From: Saprospiraceae bacterium
GTDB taxonomy: Bacteria > Bacteroidota > Bacteroidia > Chitinophagales > Saprospiraceae
Assembly (NCBI GenBank): GCA_020629965.1
Contig: JAHDCG010000008.1
Coordinates: 1 to 59,202 of the forward strand
Direction of reading: 5' to 3'
Length of the DNA stretch: 59,202 nt
The notes under the pieces were generated by a model that did no database searches, was not told the DNA's origin, and saw nothing but the letters and a program-made list of their open reading frames with translations. The translations under genes and the position numbers were made by a program. Each line of letters starts with the position of its first letter. The first letter of the stretch is position 1. This document shows, in pieces, positions 36,026 to 44,177 of this stretch.

Positions 36026-38056
36026 ATGTCCAAACGCAAAAAACTCAAAAAGGCAAAACCCGCCCCGCAGCCTTCACAGTCCGCCGCGCCGTGGTATCTC
36101 AAGCCTGCCGTACATTGCCTTTTTCTTTTTCTGTTTGCTTCCGTTTTGTACGTCAATACCATAAATCACGATTACGCCCTCGACGATGCGATTGTCATTT
36201 ACGACAATGAATTTACGACGCAGGGCGCGGCGGGCATCGACGAGTTGTTTAAGTACGATACTTTTCGCGGATTTTTTAAGGAAGAGGGCAAGGCAAATTT
36301 GGTTTCCGGCGGGCGTTACCGTCCCTTTACCCCGGCGATGTTTGCTCTGGAAATTGAAATTTTCGGACAAAGTACGAAGGTCGGACACCTCGGAAATGTA
36401 TTGCTCTACGGGTTGCTGTGTGTCGTGCTGTATCTACTGTTGCGACTGCTTTTTTCGCTGAAAGTAAGCGAAAACAAAGCCCTGTTTGTTGCTTTTGCGT
36501 CGGCGTTAATCTTTGCGGCGCACCCTGTACACACGGAGGTCGTGGCAAATATCAAAGGGCGCGATGAAATTATGACGCTGTTGGGAAGTTTGGCGGCACT
36601 GTACTTTTCGGTGCGGGCGTGGCGCGAAAAGAAAATGCTTTTTACGGCTTTGGCGGCACTGTGCTTTTTTATCGGCTTACTATCAAAAGAAAATGCAATT
36701 ACCTTTTTGGGCATCGTACCGTTAGCATTTTGGATTTTTACGCGGGCGAGTGTGAAGGAAATTGCCGTGCAAACCGCGCCTTATCTGCTCGTCGCAGCGG
36801 TGTTTTTGACTCTGCGTGCCTCCGCTTTGGCACCGCCCGAGGGTATGTCTTCCGCAGAAATCGAGCAAATTGTCAATCGCCCCAAAGACTTGATGAACGA
36901 CCCTTTTCAAAAATTGGTCGGCACCCGCTACGTGCCCCTCTCGGCGGGGGAGCGCACCGCTACCATTTTTACGACTTTGGGGACTTATCTGCGGCTGCTT
37001 TTCGTGCCGATAAACCTGACACACGACTACTATCCGCGCCACGTCGAGGTGCATTCTTTCGGCAGTCCGTCCGCGCTTTTGTCGCTGCTGTTGTATCTTG
37101 CGATGGGGGTCGGCGGTGTGGTTTTGTCTTTGAAAAGAAATGTGTGGGGTTTCGTACTGCTCTTCTATTTAGCGACTTTGAGTATCGTTTCCAATCTCTT
37201 TTTCCCCATCGGCACGAATATGGCGGAGCGTTTTCTTTTTTTGCCTTCGATCAGTTACGCTTTAGCCGTCGCGCTGTTTGCGTGGTATCTCGGTGAGAAA
37301 TATTTTGCGAAAAGCAGCATGGACAGACTAAAGGATTTTCGCGTACCTTTCTACGGAATTGCCGCGTTGACCGTCGTTTTTTCCGTGATGACCGTCCTGC
37401 GCAATCCCGTTTGGAAAGACAATTTTACCCTCTTCACCACCGACGTAAAAATCTCCGAAAACAGCGCAAAACTACAAAATTCCGTCGGCGGCGAACTCAT
37501 CGCACAGTCCCGCAAACCCGAATACGCCGCCCGCGAAACCGCTATGCTCAACGAGGCTGTCGAGCATTTAAACAAGGCAATAGAAATTCACCCCGGTTAC
37601 AAAAATGCTTTTCTGCTTTTGGGAAATGCACACAACTATCTGCAAAATTACGACCGCGCCGTTGCCGCCTACGAAAATGCCCTGCGCCTCGACCCGAATT
37701 ACGAAGAAGCCGAAAATAACCTCGGCATCACCTACCGCGAAGCCGGGAAATATTACGGAGAGAAAAAAGGCGACATGCAAAAAGCCCTGCAAAATCTGCG
37801 CGAAGCCGAGCGCAGAATGCCGAACGACTACGAGACCGTCCGCCTGTTAGGTGTCGCTTACGGACAAATGCAAAACCACCCCGAAGCCATTAAATACTTT
37901 ACCAAAGCTACCCAAATCGACCCGCAAAACGCCGGCGCATGGTATGACCTCGGCACGGCTTACTATTTTGCGGGTAACGAAGCGAAGCGCACGGAATATC
38001 ACGCGAAGGCTTTGCAGATTGACCCGGAGTTTTTGGAGAAGCGGCAGAAGAATTAG
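36026..38056 (+). CDS. TMTC-like membrane protein with C-terminal TPR repeats
   Basis: A 676-aa protein. After a basic N-terminus, about ten transmembrane helices span residues 28-470. The first periplasmic loop carries the GT-C type acidic motif YALDDAIVI, and further signatures are HPVHTEVVANIKGRDE and TNMAERFLFLPSIS. These match the TMTC/DUF1736 family of O-mannosyltransferase-like membrane proteins. Residues about 510-670 hold three or four TPR units (YKNAFLLLGNAHNYLQNYDRAVAAYENALRLDPN). The eukaryotic relatives glycosylate cadherins. A protein glycosyltransferase role here is inferred only. Its stop overlaps a heptad repeat. Confidence 0.88.
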   Translation: MSKRKKLKKAKPAPQPSQSAAPWYLKPAVHCLFLFLFASVLYVNTINHDYALDDAIVIYDNEFTTQGAAGIDELFKYDTFRGFFKEEGKANLVSGGRYRPFTPAMFALEIEIFGQSTKVGHLGNVLLYGLLCVVLYLLLRLLFSLKVSENKALFVAFASALIFAAHPVHTEVVANIKGRDEIMTLLGSLAALYFSVRAWREKKMLFTALAALCFFIGLLSKENAITFLGIVPLAFWIFTRASVKEIAVQTAPYLLVAAVFLTLRASALAPPEGMSSAEIEQIVNRPKDLMNDPFQKLVGTRYVPLSAGERTATIFTTLGTYLRLLFVPINLTHDYYPRHVEVHSFGSPSALLSLLLYLAMGVGGVVLSLKRNVWGFVLLFYLATLSIVSNLFFPIGTNMAERFLFLPSISYALAVALFAWYLGEKYFAKSSMDRLKDFRVPFYGIAALTVVFSVMTVLRNPVWKDNFTLFTTDVKISENSAKLQNSVGGELIAQSRKPEYAARETAMLNEAVEHLNKAIEIHPGYKNAFLLLGNAHNYLQNYDRAVAAYENALRLDPNYEEAENNLGITYREAGKYYGEKKGDMQKALQNLREAERRMPNDYETVRLLGVAYGQMQNHPEAIKYFTKATQIDPQNAGAWYDLGTAYYFAGNEAKRTEYHAKALQIDPEFLEKRQKN

Positions 38057-38083
38057 TTGATGGTTGACAGTTGATGGTTGACA
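38056..38083. repeat. Heptad repeat, type GTTGATG/GTTGACA
   Basis: Four 7-base units, alternating GTTGATG and GTTGACA, beginning at the last base of the stop codon of the TMTC-like gene. A related unit (GTTGATA) recurs at 52117-52137. Confidence 0.85.
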
Positions 38084-38148
38084 GGAAAAATTTCATACCG
38101 GAGAGCTAAATTTCTGACTGCGTCGAGTTCACTATTGATGGTCGGGAG

Positions 38149-38228
38149 AGGTACGAGGTACTTTTTTTGCCCAATGACAAAAGAGAAAACGGCAACCCGA
38201 TTTTATCCAAAAAGAAGTACCCCGTACC
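38149..38228. repeat. 80-bp inverted-repeat element (GGTACGAGGTACTT type)
   Basis: AGGTACGAGGTACTT (38149-38163) and AAGTACCCCGTACC (38215-38228) are inverted copies around about 50 bp. They belong to the same family as the element upstream of lptB. This one lies between convergent genes. Confidence 0.7.
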
Positions 38229-38237
38229 AAAAGAAAA

Positions 38238-38270
38238 CGGGCGCAAACACTCAAAAAGTGCTTGCGCCCG
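38238..38270. terminator. Bidirectional terminator between the TMTC-like gene and ppa
   Basis: CGGGCGCAA pairs with TTGCGCCCG, with an inner CACT/AGTG stem, directly followed by the heptad repeat at 38269. Confidence 0.85.
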
Positions 38271-38324
38271 TCCACCGTCCACCGTCAAATCGTCCACCGT
38301 AAAAAAAAAACCGTCCACCGTCTA
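38269..38324. repeat. Heptad repeat, type CGTCCAC
   Basis: CGTCCAC units at 38269, 38276, 38291 and 38311, interrupted by CGTCAAAT and an A10 run, then CGTCTAA at the stop codon of ppa. The complementary unit ACGGTGG/GGACGGT recurs at 50579-50614 and 57324-57337. Confidence 0.8.
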
Positions 38325-39050
38325 AGGCAACGCATTCAAAATATTATCCCGACGCTGACCGAAGCTCATCGCCTCCATCAAAGTCGCGGACATCATTTCT
38401 TCCAGATTGCCAAACTGCGTGTTGTAATCAATCTGACTGCGACGAATAACTTCGAGAGCTTCTTCGCGTCCGTAAGTGTGCGTGATTTCGCATTTTGCCG
38501 GTTCTCCGGGCAGTTGTTTGTAAGTCAGAAAGTAATGCTGCAAGCGGTTCATAATCGCCGTCGGTATTTGCGAGGCGTCCGTCCAGTGACCGTACACTTG
38601 GTCGTTTTTCAGGACTGCGATAATTTTATCATCCGCCTCGCCGCCGTCAATCATGCGAAAACCGCCGATCGGCACCGCCTGTACGATGATATTACCGTGC
38701 GTTACTTCGCGCTCGGTCAGTACGCAAATATCCAGAGGGTCGTCGTCGCCGATGATGTCGGCACGCCCCGTTTTTTCCATGCAGTAGTCCGCCACTTCGT
38801 CTTTGCACAGCGTCTGCGGCACAAAGCCGTAGAGTGCCGGTACGATATTCGAGAATTTTTGCGGACGGTCGATTTTCAAATAACCGGACGCTTTGTCCAC
38901 TTCATATTTTACGGTATCGGAAGGGATGACTTCGATAAAAGCGGTCAGAGAATTCGGTGCATCCGCCCCGATATCCACGCCGTGCCACGGATGCGATTTG
39001 TACCGCAAACCAATCATCTTCCACAATTTTTTAAATGCATCTTCGCCCAT
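38322..39050 (-). CDS. ppa: Inorganic pyrophosphatase (family I)
   Basis: A 242-aa soluble enzyme that hydrolyses pyrophosphate to phosphate and drives biosynthetic reactions. The metal-binding signature is DDDPLDICV near residues 100-108. Other conserved parts are FIEVIPSDTVKYEVDKASG, LYGFVPQTLC and GGEADDKIIAVLKND. The N-terminal extension of about 30 residues (MGEDAFKKLWKMIGLRYKSHPWHGV) is typical of the Bacteroidota subtype. The stop codon lies inside a heptad repeat. A TACCTTTG -7 box at 39193-39186 could start a leader of about 135 nt. Confidence 0.95.
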   Translation of the reverse strand: MGEDAFKKLWKMIGLRYKSHPWHGVDIGADAPNSLTAFIEVIPSDTVKYEVDKASGYLKIDRPQKFSNIVPALYGFVPQTLCKDEVADYCMEKTGRADIIGDDDPLDICVLTEREVTHGNIIVQAVPIGGFRMIDGGEADDKIIAVLKNDQVYGHWTDASQIPTAIMNRLQHYFLTYKQLPGEPAKCEITHTYGREEALEVIRRSQIDYNTQFGNLEEMMSATLMEAMSFGQRRDNILNALP

Positions 39051-39185
39051 AATTCTTATTATTTTGGTTACTCGACAAGTTCTGTGTTACATTGTCCGGA
39101 TTTTGTCGAGGAACAATTTTTTTAAGTCGGATTGAAATCATTTTTTAAACGGCTTTTCGCCGGATAAGTTCGTGTAAAATTTACG

Positions 39186-39193
39186 CAAAGGTA
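39186..39193 (-). promoter_or_regulatory. -7 box (TACCTTTG) for ppa
   Basis: Minus-strand TACCTTTG matches TAnnTTTG exactly. No clear -33 element is seen. It implies a leader of about 135 nt before the ppa ATG at 39050. Confidence 0.45.
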
Positions 39194-39304
39194 CGACATT
39201 TAAAAATGCCGCGCCCGACGATTATTCCGTGCATCCGGGTATTTTGTGTATCGTTCGGAATTTTTGACGGTAAAATGTAGCGAAGGTTACTTTTTTGCTT
39301 TCAT

Positions 39305-40141
39305 TTAATTTACTTCCAAATGCACATGGTCATCGTGTCGCACCGCCCAACAGCCGTGAAAGCGGACTTTTTTATTCCCCGAAAAACCAAATCTGTCTTT
39401 CAAATGCGGCTCGATGAACAGCCGCCTGACTGCCTTTTTTTCGGTCAAATTACGCAAAAAGTAAGCTGTGCGCTCCGGGTCGATTTCCGTATTCTTTCCC
39501 GTGTTTTCCCAAACCAATTTTCCCGTCAAACCATAAATCCACCGCCCGGCGGCGGCACACTCGGCGGGCAAATCTCGCTCCCCCGGCAGCGGCGGCGCAA
39601 AATAGCCGTAGCCGAAAAGCGCGGGATTACGCTGCTTTTCTCCGCTGTTTTTGTCTTGATAGTGAAAGCAAACGTCCAACTTGCGCCCCGATTTGTGCTT
39701 TAAATGCGGATACAAACGCGGCTCGCCAAGCGGATGACTGCCGTCCAAATAATAAGTCACCGTACCGGGAAATTTACGCGCCACAGCCTCCGCAGTTTCG
39801 AGCATCACCTCCCGCATCCGAGGCGTGACGTAATGTCGATTGAGCAAGACAAACCCCAAACGATGCGGCTGCAAATGCTCGGAAAAAACGGGCAACGGCA
39901 CCTTCCCGCCGCGCTCCGCAATCTTCGGAACGAGCAAAAAATTGATGCCGCCGTACAACAAAAAAAACAACGCCCAACTGCGAATAACCCGCAGCGGACG
40001 TGATTGTGTTTTCGGTAAAAAATAACGAATGACAAGAAACAGCAACAAAATGATACCGCCTGTCTGCGACAAAACGGTGAGTAAAATTGTCAGAAAACCC
40101 CAACCGAAGAATTTGAGAAGCAACAGAAAAAATTTGCGCAT
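39305..40141 (-). CDS. Membrane-anchored LAS-type (MepA/VanX-like) murein peptidase
   Basis: A 278-aa protein with two or three N-terminal transmembrane helices (residues 5-70) and a periplasmic catalytic part. HKSGRKLDVCF, near residue 147, fits the LAS metallopeptidase motif HxxGxxxD. HDDHVHLEV, near residue 268, supplies the second HxH zinc site. LAS enzymes (MepA, VanX, VanY) cleave D-Ala-containing peptidoglycan crosslinks or stems. The membrane anchor in place of a cleavable signal is unusual. The zinc ligands are present, so activity is expected, but the exact bond cut is not known. It stands alone. Confidence 0.75.
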   Translation of the reverse strand: MRKFFLLLLKFFGWGFLTILLTVLSQTGGIILLLFLVIRYFLPKTQSRPLRVIRSWALFFLLYGGINFLLVPKIAERGGKVPLPVFSEHLQPHRLGFVLLNRHYVTPRMREVMLETAEAVARKFPGTVTYYLDGSHPLGEPRLYPHLKHKSGRKLDVCFHYQDKNSGEKQRNPALFGYGYFAPPLPGERDLPAECAAAGRWIYGLTGKLVWENTGKNTEIDPERTAYFLRNLTEKKAVRRLFIEPHLKDRFGFSGNKKVRFHGCWAVRHDDHVHLEVN

Positions 40142-40263
40142 GGTATTATTTCTTTCGACATCTAACGCAAAAACGGGATGTTAGATTTTAAGCAATGTTC
40201 AAAGAAAGAAAGTCTGCCTCTCTGCATCCTCAACTCCTTTTTGAAAAGACATTCCAACTCCCC

Positions 40264-40295
40264 AACCTCTCAACCTCTCAACCTCTCAACCTTTT
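40264..40295. repeat. Octamer repeat, type AACCTCTC
   Basis: Three copies of AACCTCTC followed by AACCTTTT, ending on the stop codon of the isomerase-like gene. The complementary GTTGAGGG/GTTGAGAA units recur at 55639-55662. Confidence 0.8.
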
Positions 40296-41347
40296 CAAAT
40301 CCCCATTATCCTCCGGTTCAAATCCTCATCCGGCTCCGCGCCCGCAAAGTCGTCAAAGGCTTTTTCCGTCACTTCGATGATGTGTTTTTTGATAAAAGGC
40401 GCACCCTCGCGCGCACCCTGCTCCGGCGATTTAATGCAGCATTCCCATTCCATGACCGCCCAACCGTCAAAGCCGTAGCGCGATAATTTCGTAAAAATCG
40501 ACTTAAAATCCACCTGCCCGTCGCCCAAAGAACGGAACCTGCCCGGGCGATTGACCCAGTCCTGATAACCGCCGTACACACCCGACCGACCCGACGGATT
40601 AAACTCCGCATCTTTCACGTGAAACATCCGGATGTGCTCGTGATAAATGTCGATAAATGACAGATAATCCAATTGCTGCAGTACAAAATGACTCGGGTCG
40701 TAGAGGATTTTTGCGCGACTGTGGTTGTTGCAGGCTTCCAAAAACATCTCAAAAGTAATGCCGTCGTGCAGGTCTTCGCCGGGGTGGATTTCGTAGCAGG
40801 CATTCACACCGTTTTCTTCAAAAACATCGAGCAGCGGCGTCCATCTTTTTGCCAACTCGGTGAAGCCCGCCTGCACCAGACCCTGCGGACGCTGCGGCCA
40901 GGGGTACATCGTGTGCCATATCAGCGCACCCGAGAAAGTCGCGTGATTGGTCAGTCCTAAGTTACGGCTCGCCTGTGCAGCCCACTTCATTTGCTGCCGC
41001 GCCCACTCGGTGCGGGCGGCGGGATTTCCTTTGACTTCCGCCGGCGCGAAATTGTCAAAACCCGCATCGTAAGCCGGATTAACCGCCACGAGTTGACCTT
41101 GCAGGTGTGTAGATAATTCCGTAATTTCTAAGCCGTGTGCCTCGATTTTTCCTTTCAGTTCATCACAATAGGTCTTGCTTTCCGCTGCTTTTTCCAAGTC
41201 AATCAAACGACTCTCCCAAGTCGGAATTTGAATGCCTTTGTAGCCCAAATCCGCCGCCCATTTGCAGACGGAGTCAAGAGCATTAAACGGGGCTGCATCG
41301 CCCATAAATTGAGCCAAAAAAATTGCGGGACCTTTGATGGTTTTCAT
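40295..41347 (-). CDS. Sugar phosphate isomerase/epimerase-like TIM-barrel protein
   Basis: A 350-aa soluble protein of the xylose isomerase-like/AP endonuclease 2 superfamily (PF01261). Metal-binding positions typical of the fold are visible: Glu in NACYEIHPGEDLHDG, Asp/His in ILYDPSHFVLQQLD, His in IRMFHVKDAEF, and Glu in WAVMEWECC near the end. The family includes IolE/IolI, hydroxypyruvate isomerase and keto-sugar epimerases. The substrate is not predictable. The N-terminal KGPAIFLAQFMGDAAPFNALDSVCKWAADLGYKGIQIPTW wording is typical of the myo-inositol or hexose catabolism branch. No pathway neighbours are present. A near-match -7 box (TACCTTTA) is at 41394-41387. Confidence 0.88.
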   Translation of the reverse strand: MKTIKGPAIFLAQFMGDAAPFNALDSVCKWAADLGYKGIQIPTWESRLIDLEKAAESKTYCDELKGKIEAHGLEITELSTHLQGQLVAVNPAYDAGFDNFAPAEVKGNPAARTEWARQQMKWAAQASRNLGLTNHATFSGALIWHTMYPWPQRPQGLVQAGFTELAKRWTPLLDVFEENGVNACYEIHPGEDLHDGITFEMFLEACNNHSRAKILYDPSHFVLQQLDYLSFIDIYHEHIRMFHVKDAEFNPSGRSGVYGGYQDWVNRPGRFRSLGDGQVDFKSIFTKLSRYGFDGWAVMEWECCIKSPEQGAREGAPFIKKHIIEVTEKAFDDFAGAEPDEDLNRRIMGI

Positions 41348-41444
41348 AGTTGAAAAAGATTTTAAAAGAGGTAAAAACTCGAAACGTAAAGGTAGGAAAA
41401 ACAGAAAGAAATCCGAATCGGAGTTTTGCTTTTGTCAGGAATAT

Positions 41445-42137
41445 TCAGACAACAGGTGTATCATCCCGAAACGGCGAAACCGCCAAATGCAAGCGCACCA
41501 ACCGCCGTGAAATGCGAATACCGACCGCCAAACACAGCAAAGCCAAACCCGTTAATTCTTCGTAAACCTGCTGCAAAATGAAAAAATCATAGAGACCGTG
41601 CAGCAAAACCGCACACAAGATTCCCTGTAAAATCAGCAGTAATTTTCCCCCTGCGGCAAACTTCGCCAACCCGAAATAATAACCCGCAAGCACGCCGAAA
41701 ACCGCGTGCGCCGGCACCGCCGTAAAGGAGCGCACCAGCACCGTCGTCAGATCGAACTCAAAGGCGTACAGCACGTTTTCGGCCGTCGCAAAGCCCATGC
41801 CGACGAAGACCGTATAAACAATACCGTCCATCGGTTCGTTAAAAAATTTTTGGTGAAAAGGATAGACAAAAACGCAGGCGGATTTGAACAACTCTTCGGA
41901 AAGAGCCACGCCGACGAGGGCAAAAACGAGGGTCTGCCACAGTGTGCCTTCTTCCGAAAAACCGAGACCGTCGAGGTAAATTTGCAGATGCAAAGCGGGA
42001 TAAGTAATTGCCGTGCCGAGCGCGAAACAAACGGCGAGCGGCAGCAGTTTTTCCCGCTCGTATTTGTCGATGCGAAAAATAAAAAAGCCAATCAGCAAAC
42101 CCGGTAAAATCGCCGCGAGCAGCAACAAAACCGTCAT
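41445..42137 (-). CDS. PrsW family intramembrane metalloprotease
   Basis: A 230-aa membrane protein with about seven transmembrane helices. The family motifs are EELFK near residue 79, MGFATAENVLYAFE near residue 112, and the His of VPAHAVFGVLAGYYFG near residue 140, which are the presumed metal ligands and catalytic residues. PrsW performs site-1 cleavage of anti-sigma factor RsiW in Bacillus. In Bacteroidota the targets are unknown. Its ATG overlaps the stop of the upstream lipoprotein gene by one base (TAATG), so the two are translationally coupled, which suggests a shared function. Confidence 0.88.
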   Translation of the reverse strand: MTVLLLLAAILPGLLIGFFIFRIDKYEREKLLPLAVCFALGTAITYPALHLQIYLDGLGFSEEGTLWQTLVFALVGVALSEELFKSACVFVYPFHQKFFNEPMDGIVYTVFVGMGFATAENVLYAFEFDLTTVLVRSFTAVPAHAVFGVLAGYYFGLAKFAAGGKLLLILQGILCAVLLHGLYDFFILQQVYEELTGLALLCLAVGIRISRRLVRLHLAVSPFRDDTPVV

Positions 42138-42610
42138 TATTCGCAGGATTTAGCGGCATCCATCAGAACAATTTCTTCCGCCATCAGCGTCATTTCTTTG
42201 GTGCCGGGTTCCATGCCTGCCTGCATCTTGTAATCGCCGACCACTTCCGTATAAATTTGCTGAAAATCTTTGGTACGGTTTTTCAGATACGCCTTTTCCA
42301 TTGCCAAATAAGCATTGCCGGCGACTGCGTATTTTTTACCCGTTTCGCACTCCGTAAACGTCGCCGCGTCGGCATAATAGAGGAAAGTACCGCGCTTGAT
42401 GCCGTCGGTCTCTCCCGGCGTTTCGCTCGCCTCGGCGGGTATAGTATTTTCCGTGACGTCGAGCGCGTCTTGTGCGACTCTGTTTTTGTTGAGCGCGACG
42501 CTTTTGCCGACGTTGGTCGGGTCGAAATCAGAGTTGTCGGTGTTTTCGGATTTGGGCATATCGCAACTGACGATACACAGAGCGGTCAGTAAAAAGAGGA
42601 AAAGTTTCAT
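42137..42610 (-). CDS. Lipoprotein with NlpE-like motif
   Basis: A 157-aa protein with a lipoprotein signal (LFLFLLTALCIVSC, lipobox IVSC with Cys near residue 16). An acidic, Thr/Glu-rich linker follows. The mature core GTFLYYADAATFTECETGKKYAVAG resembles the NlpE/MliC-type motif in which a Tyr-x-Ala-Asp-Ala-x-x-Phe-x-x-Cys segment folds in a small beta barrel. NlpE senses surface or copper stress in E. coli. The same role here is not established. It is coupled to prsW by a 1-bp overlap, and a TACCTTTG -7 box lies 30 bp upstream of its ATG. Confidence 0.8.
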   Translation of the reverse strand: MKLFLFLLTALCIVSCDMPKSENTDNSDFDPTNVGKSVALNKNRVAQDALDVTENTIPAEASETPGETDGIKRGTFLYYADAATFTECETGKKYAVAGNAYLAMEKAYLKNRTKDFQQIYTEVVGDYKMQAGMEPGTKEMTLMAEEIVLMDAAKSCE

Positions 42611-42639
42611 AATCTTAGGATTTGAGATGAGTATTGCGG

Positions 42640-42647
42640 CAAAGGTA
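42640..42647 (-). promoter_or_regulatory. -7 box (TACCTTTG) for the lipoprotein-prsW pair
   Basis: Minus-strand TACCTTTG matches TAnnTTTG exactly, 30 bp upstream of the ATG at 42610. It follows closely after the stop of the tyrosine phosphatase gene at 42677, so the pair is probably transcribed on its own. Confidence 0.6.
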
Positions 42648-42676
42648 ACGATTTGAGAGTTTTCAACCTTGAATTA

Positions 42677-43828
42677 TCAATCCTGCTTCTCCGAAATCAT
42701 CTCCGTTTCATCGGGCATCACCGCGCTTTTTTCGTAGGTATATTTCTCGCGCAAAGCCGCTCTTTTATCGGGCGTCAGGTTAAATTTTATGGTCAAATAT
42801 TTATCAATACCACCGAAATCATTTTCCACAATTTCAAAAACTTTCTCGATGTATTCCTTTTGCACCATAAAAAGATTGGCGGTCGTTTCTTTGTCCAAAC
42901 CGACGTAGCGCATTTTTTCAATACTGCTCATTGCCTTGTCGTAGCGGTAATAATTCGACATCAAATACTCATTGATAATCGTTTCTTTATCTACGCCGAG
43001 TGCCGATAAAATCATGGCGGTCGCGTAGCCGGTACGGTCTTTTCCGCCCGTGCAGTGATAGAGCAGCGGGTCTTCGGTGGTCAGTAATTTTTCAAAAAGC
43101 GGCTTAAAATCCGTGGCGGAACTGTCCGAAAATTCAGCCATCACGGTCGTAAAAAGCTCTTTAGCTTTCTCGCGTCTTTCACCGCCGAGAAAAATGCGGC
43201 GACGCAGTTCATTGTAGGCTTTTCCTTCTTTATCGACAATCGGCACCTGCGTGTATTCTCCCGCAAAATCGTCGGGCAATCTGTCCGGTGCTTTGCGGAT
43301 TTCGATGTCATTGCGAAAGTCGATAACCTGCTGAATATCCAAACCGCGAAAACGATCGATGTCCGAGTCCGTCAAAGAACCCAAACGGTCGGAACGGTAG
43401 ATTTTACCCCAACTCGTATAGCGTCCGTCGGTCGTCGGAATGCCGCCGATGTCCCGAAAATTACTCGCGCCCTGCATCGGAATACGTCGCTCGGAGACCA
43501 CCGCGCTGTCCCGCTCCGCCACACCGATAACGCCGAAAAACAGACGGGGCGCACCTTTTTTATTTTCAATCACACCTTCATTCGCGTTGCGCAATTCCAA
43601 AACTTCTTTCTGCCAATCGATTTTTTCGGGCGACTCGCCGGCAAAGATTTTATAATCTCCTTTTTCCACAAACATCAACTTATAATCGCCCGTCGGTTGG
43701 TGAATGACGGAAATATTTTCTTCAAAAGTCAATGTCCGCTCGTCGATAATGTAGTCGGATTTTCCCATAAAATAGATAACCAAACCGATGGTAAGCAGGA
43801 CTAAAGCGGCAATAATAAGAATACGCAT
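42677..43828 (-). CDS. Membrane-anchored tyrosine-protein phosphatase
   Basis: A 383-aa protein with one N-terminal transmembrane helix (MRILIIAALVLLTIGLVIYFMG) and a periplasmic domain. A beta-sandwich segment of about 100 residues precedes a tyrosine/serine phosphatase domain (PF13350). That domain contains the family marker GASNFRDIGGIPTTDGRYTSWGKIYRSD and the CX5R loop HCTGGKDRTG near residue 258 (nucleophile Cys, transition-state Arg). The general-acid region is less clear. A periplasmic location for a Tyr phosphatase is unusual, and the substrate could be a phosphosugar or an exopolysaccharide kinase partner. A REP-type inverted repeat lies 21 bp upstream of its start. Confidence 0.88.
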   Translation of the reverse strand: MRILIIAALVLLTIGLVIYFMGKSDYIIDERTLTFEENISVIHQPTGDYKLMFVEKGDYKIFAGESPEKIDWQKEVLELRNANEGVIENKKGAPRLFFGVIGVAERDSAVVSERRIPMQGASNFRDIGGIPTTDGRYTSWGKIYRSDRLGSLTDSDIDRFRGLDIQQVIDFRNDIEIRKAPDRLPDDFAGEYTQVPIVDKEGKAYNELRRRIFLGGERREKAKELFTTVMAEFSDSSATDFKPLFEKLLTTEDPLLYHCTGGKDRTGYATAMILSALGVDKETIINEYLMSNYYRYDKAMSSIEKMRYVGLDKETTANLFMVQKEYIEKVFEIVENDFGGIDKYLTIKFNLTPDKRAALREKYTYEKSAVMPDETEMISEKQD

Positions 43829-43849
43829 TTTGTGTTTTTTTACTGTTTA

Positions 43850-43929
43850 GGTGTCTGACACTTGACCCGAGCAAATGACGAAAAAGTTGCTTTTGCCGAG
43901 GTTTTTGTGAACAGAAAGTGTCTGACACC
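43850..43929. repeat. 80-bp inverted-repeat element (GGTGTCTGACACTT type)
   Basis: GGTGTCTGACACTT at 43850-43863 and its exact reverse complement at 43916-43929 flank about 52 bp. Each terminus contains the perfect palindrome GTGTC-T-GACAC. It lies 21 bp upstream of the phosphatase ATG on the minus strand. The sequence resembles REP elements mobilised by RAYT transposases. No such gene is in the window. The surrounding 349-bp gap holds no credible gene. Confidence 0.8.
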
Positions 43930-44134
43930 GATATTACGGACTTCGCTCAAAAATTATATTTTATTCGCAAGACTTTCGCTTTTTATCGGTAGCAGCGCCG
44001 GAAACCTAAACAGTTGCATTTCTGTGAAAAAGACTGTAAGATTAAAGAGCCGGGCGGCGGCATTTGTTCACTTTTTTTGCTTAACAAAACTGGGAGGAAA
44101 ATTCGCTTTTTTTCCGAAAACCCTCCGGAGCGTT

Positions 44135-44142
44135 TATCTTGC
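44135..44142 (+). promoter_or_regulatory. Possible -7 box (TATCTTGC) for lpxD
   Basis: TATCTTGC resembles the -7 consensus and lies 35 bp upstream of the lpxD ATG, after a T-rich segment at 44107-44113. The last two bases deviate, so this is tentative. Confidence 0.35.
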
Positions 44143-44177
44143 GCGGAATATTTTTAAAATCTTTAAACGCACCCGTC

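Noticed and set aside
38056-38324. Possible CRISPR array
   Set aside because: The repeats are contiguous 7-bp units with no 25-40-bp repeat/spacer alternation and no cas genes.
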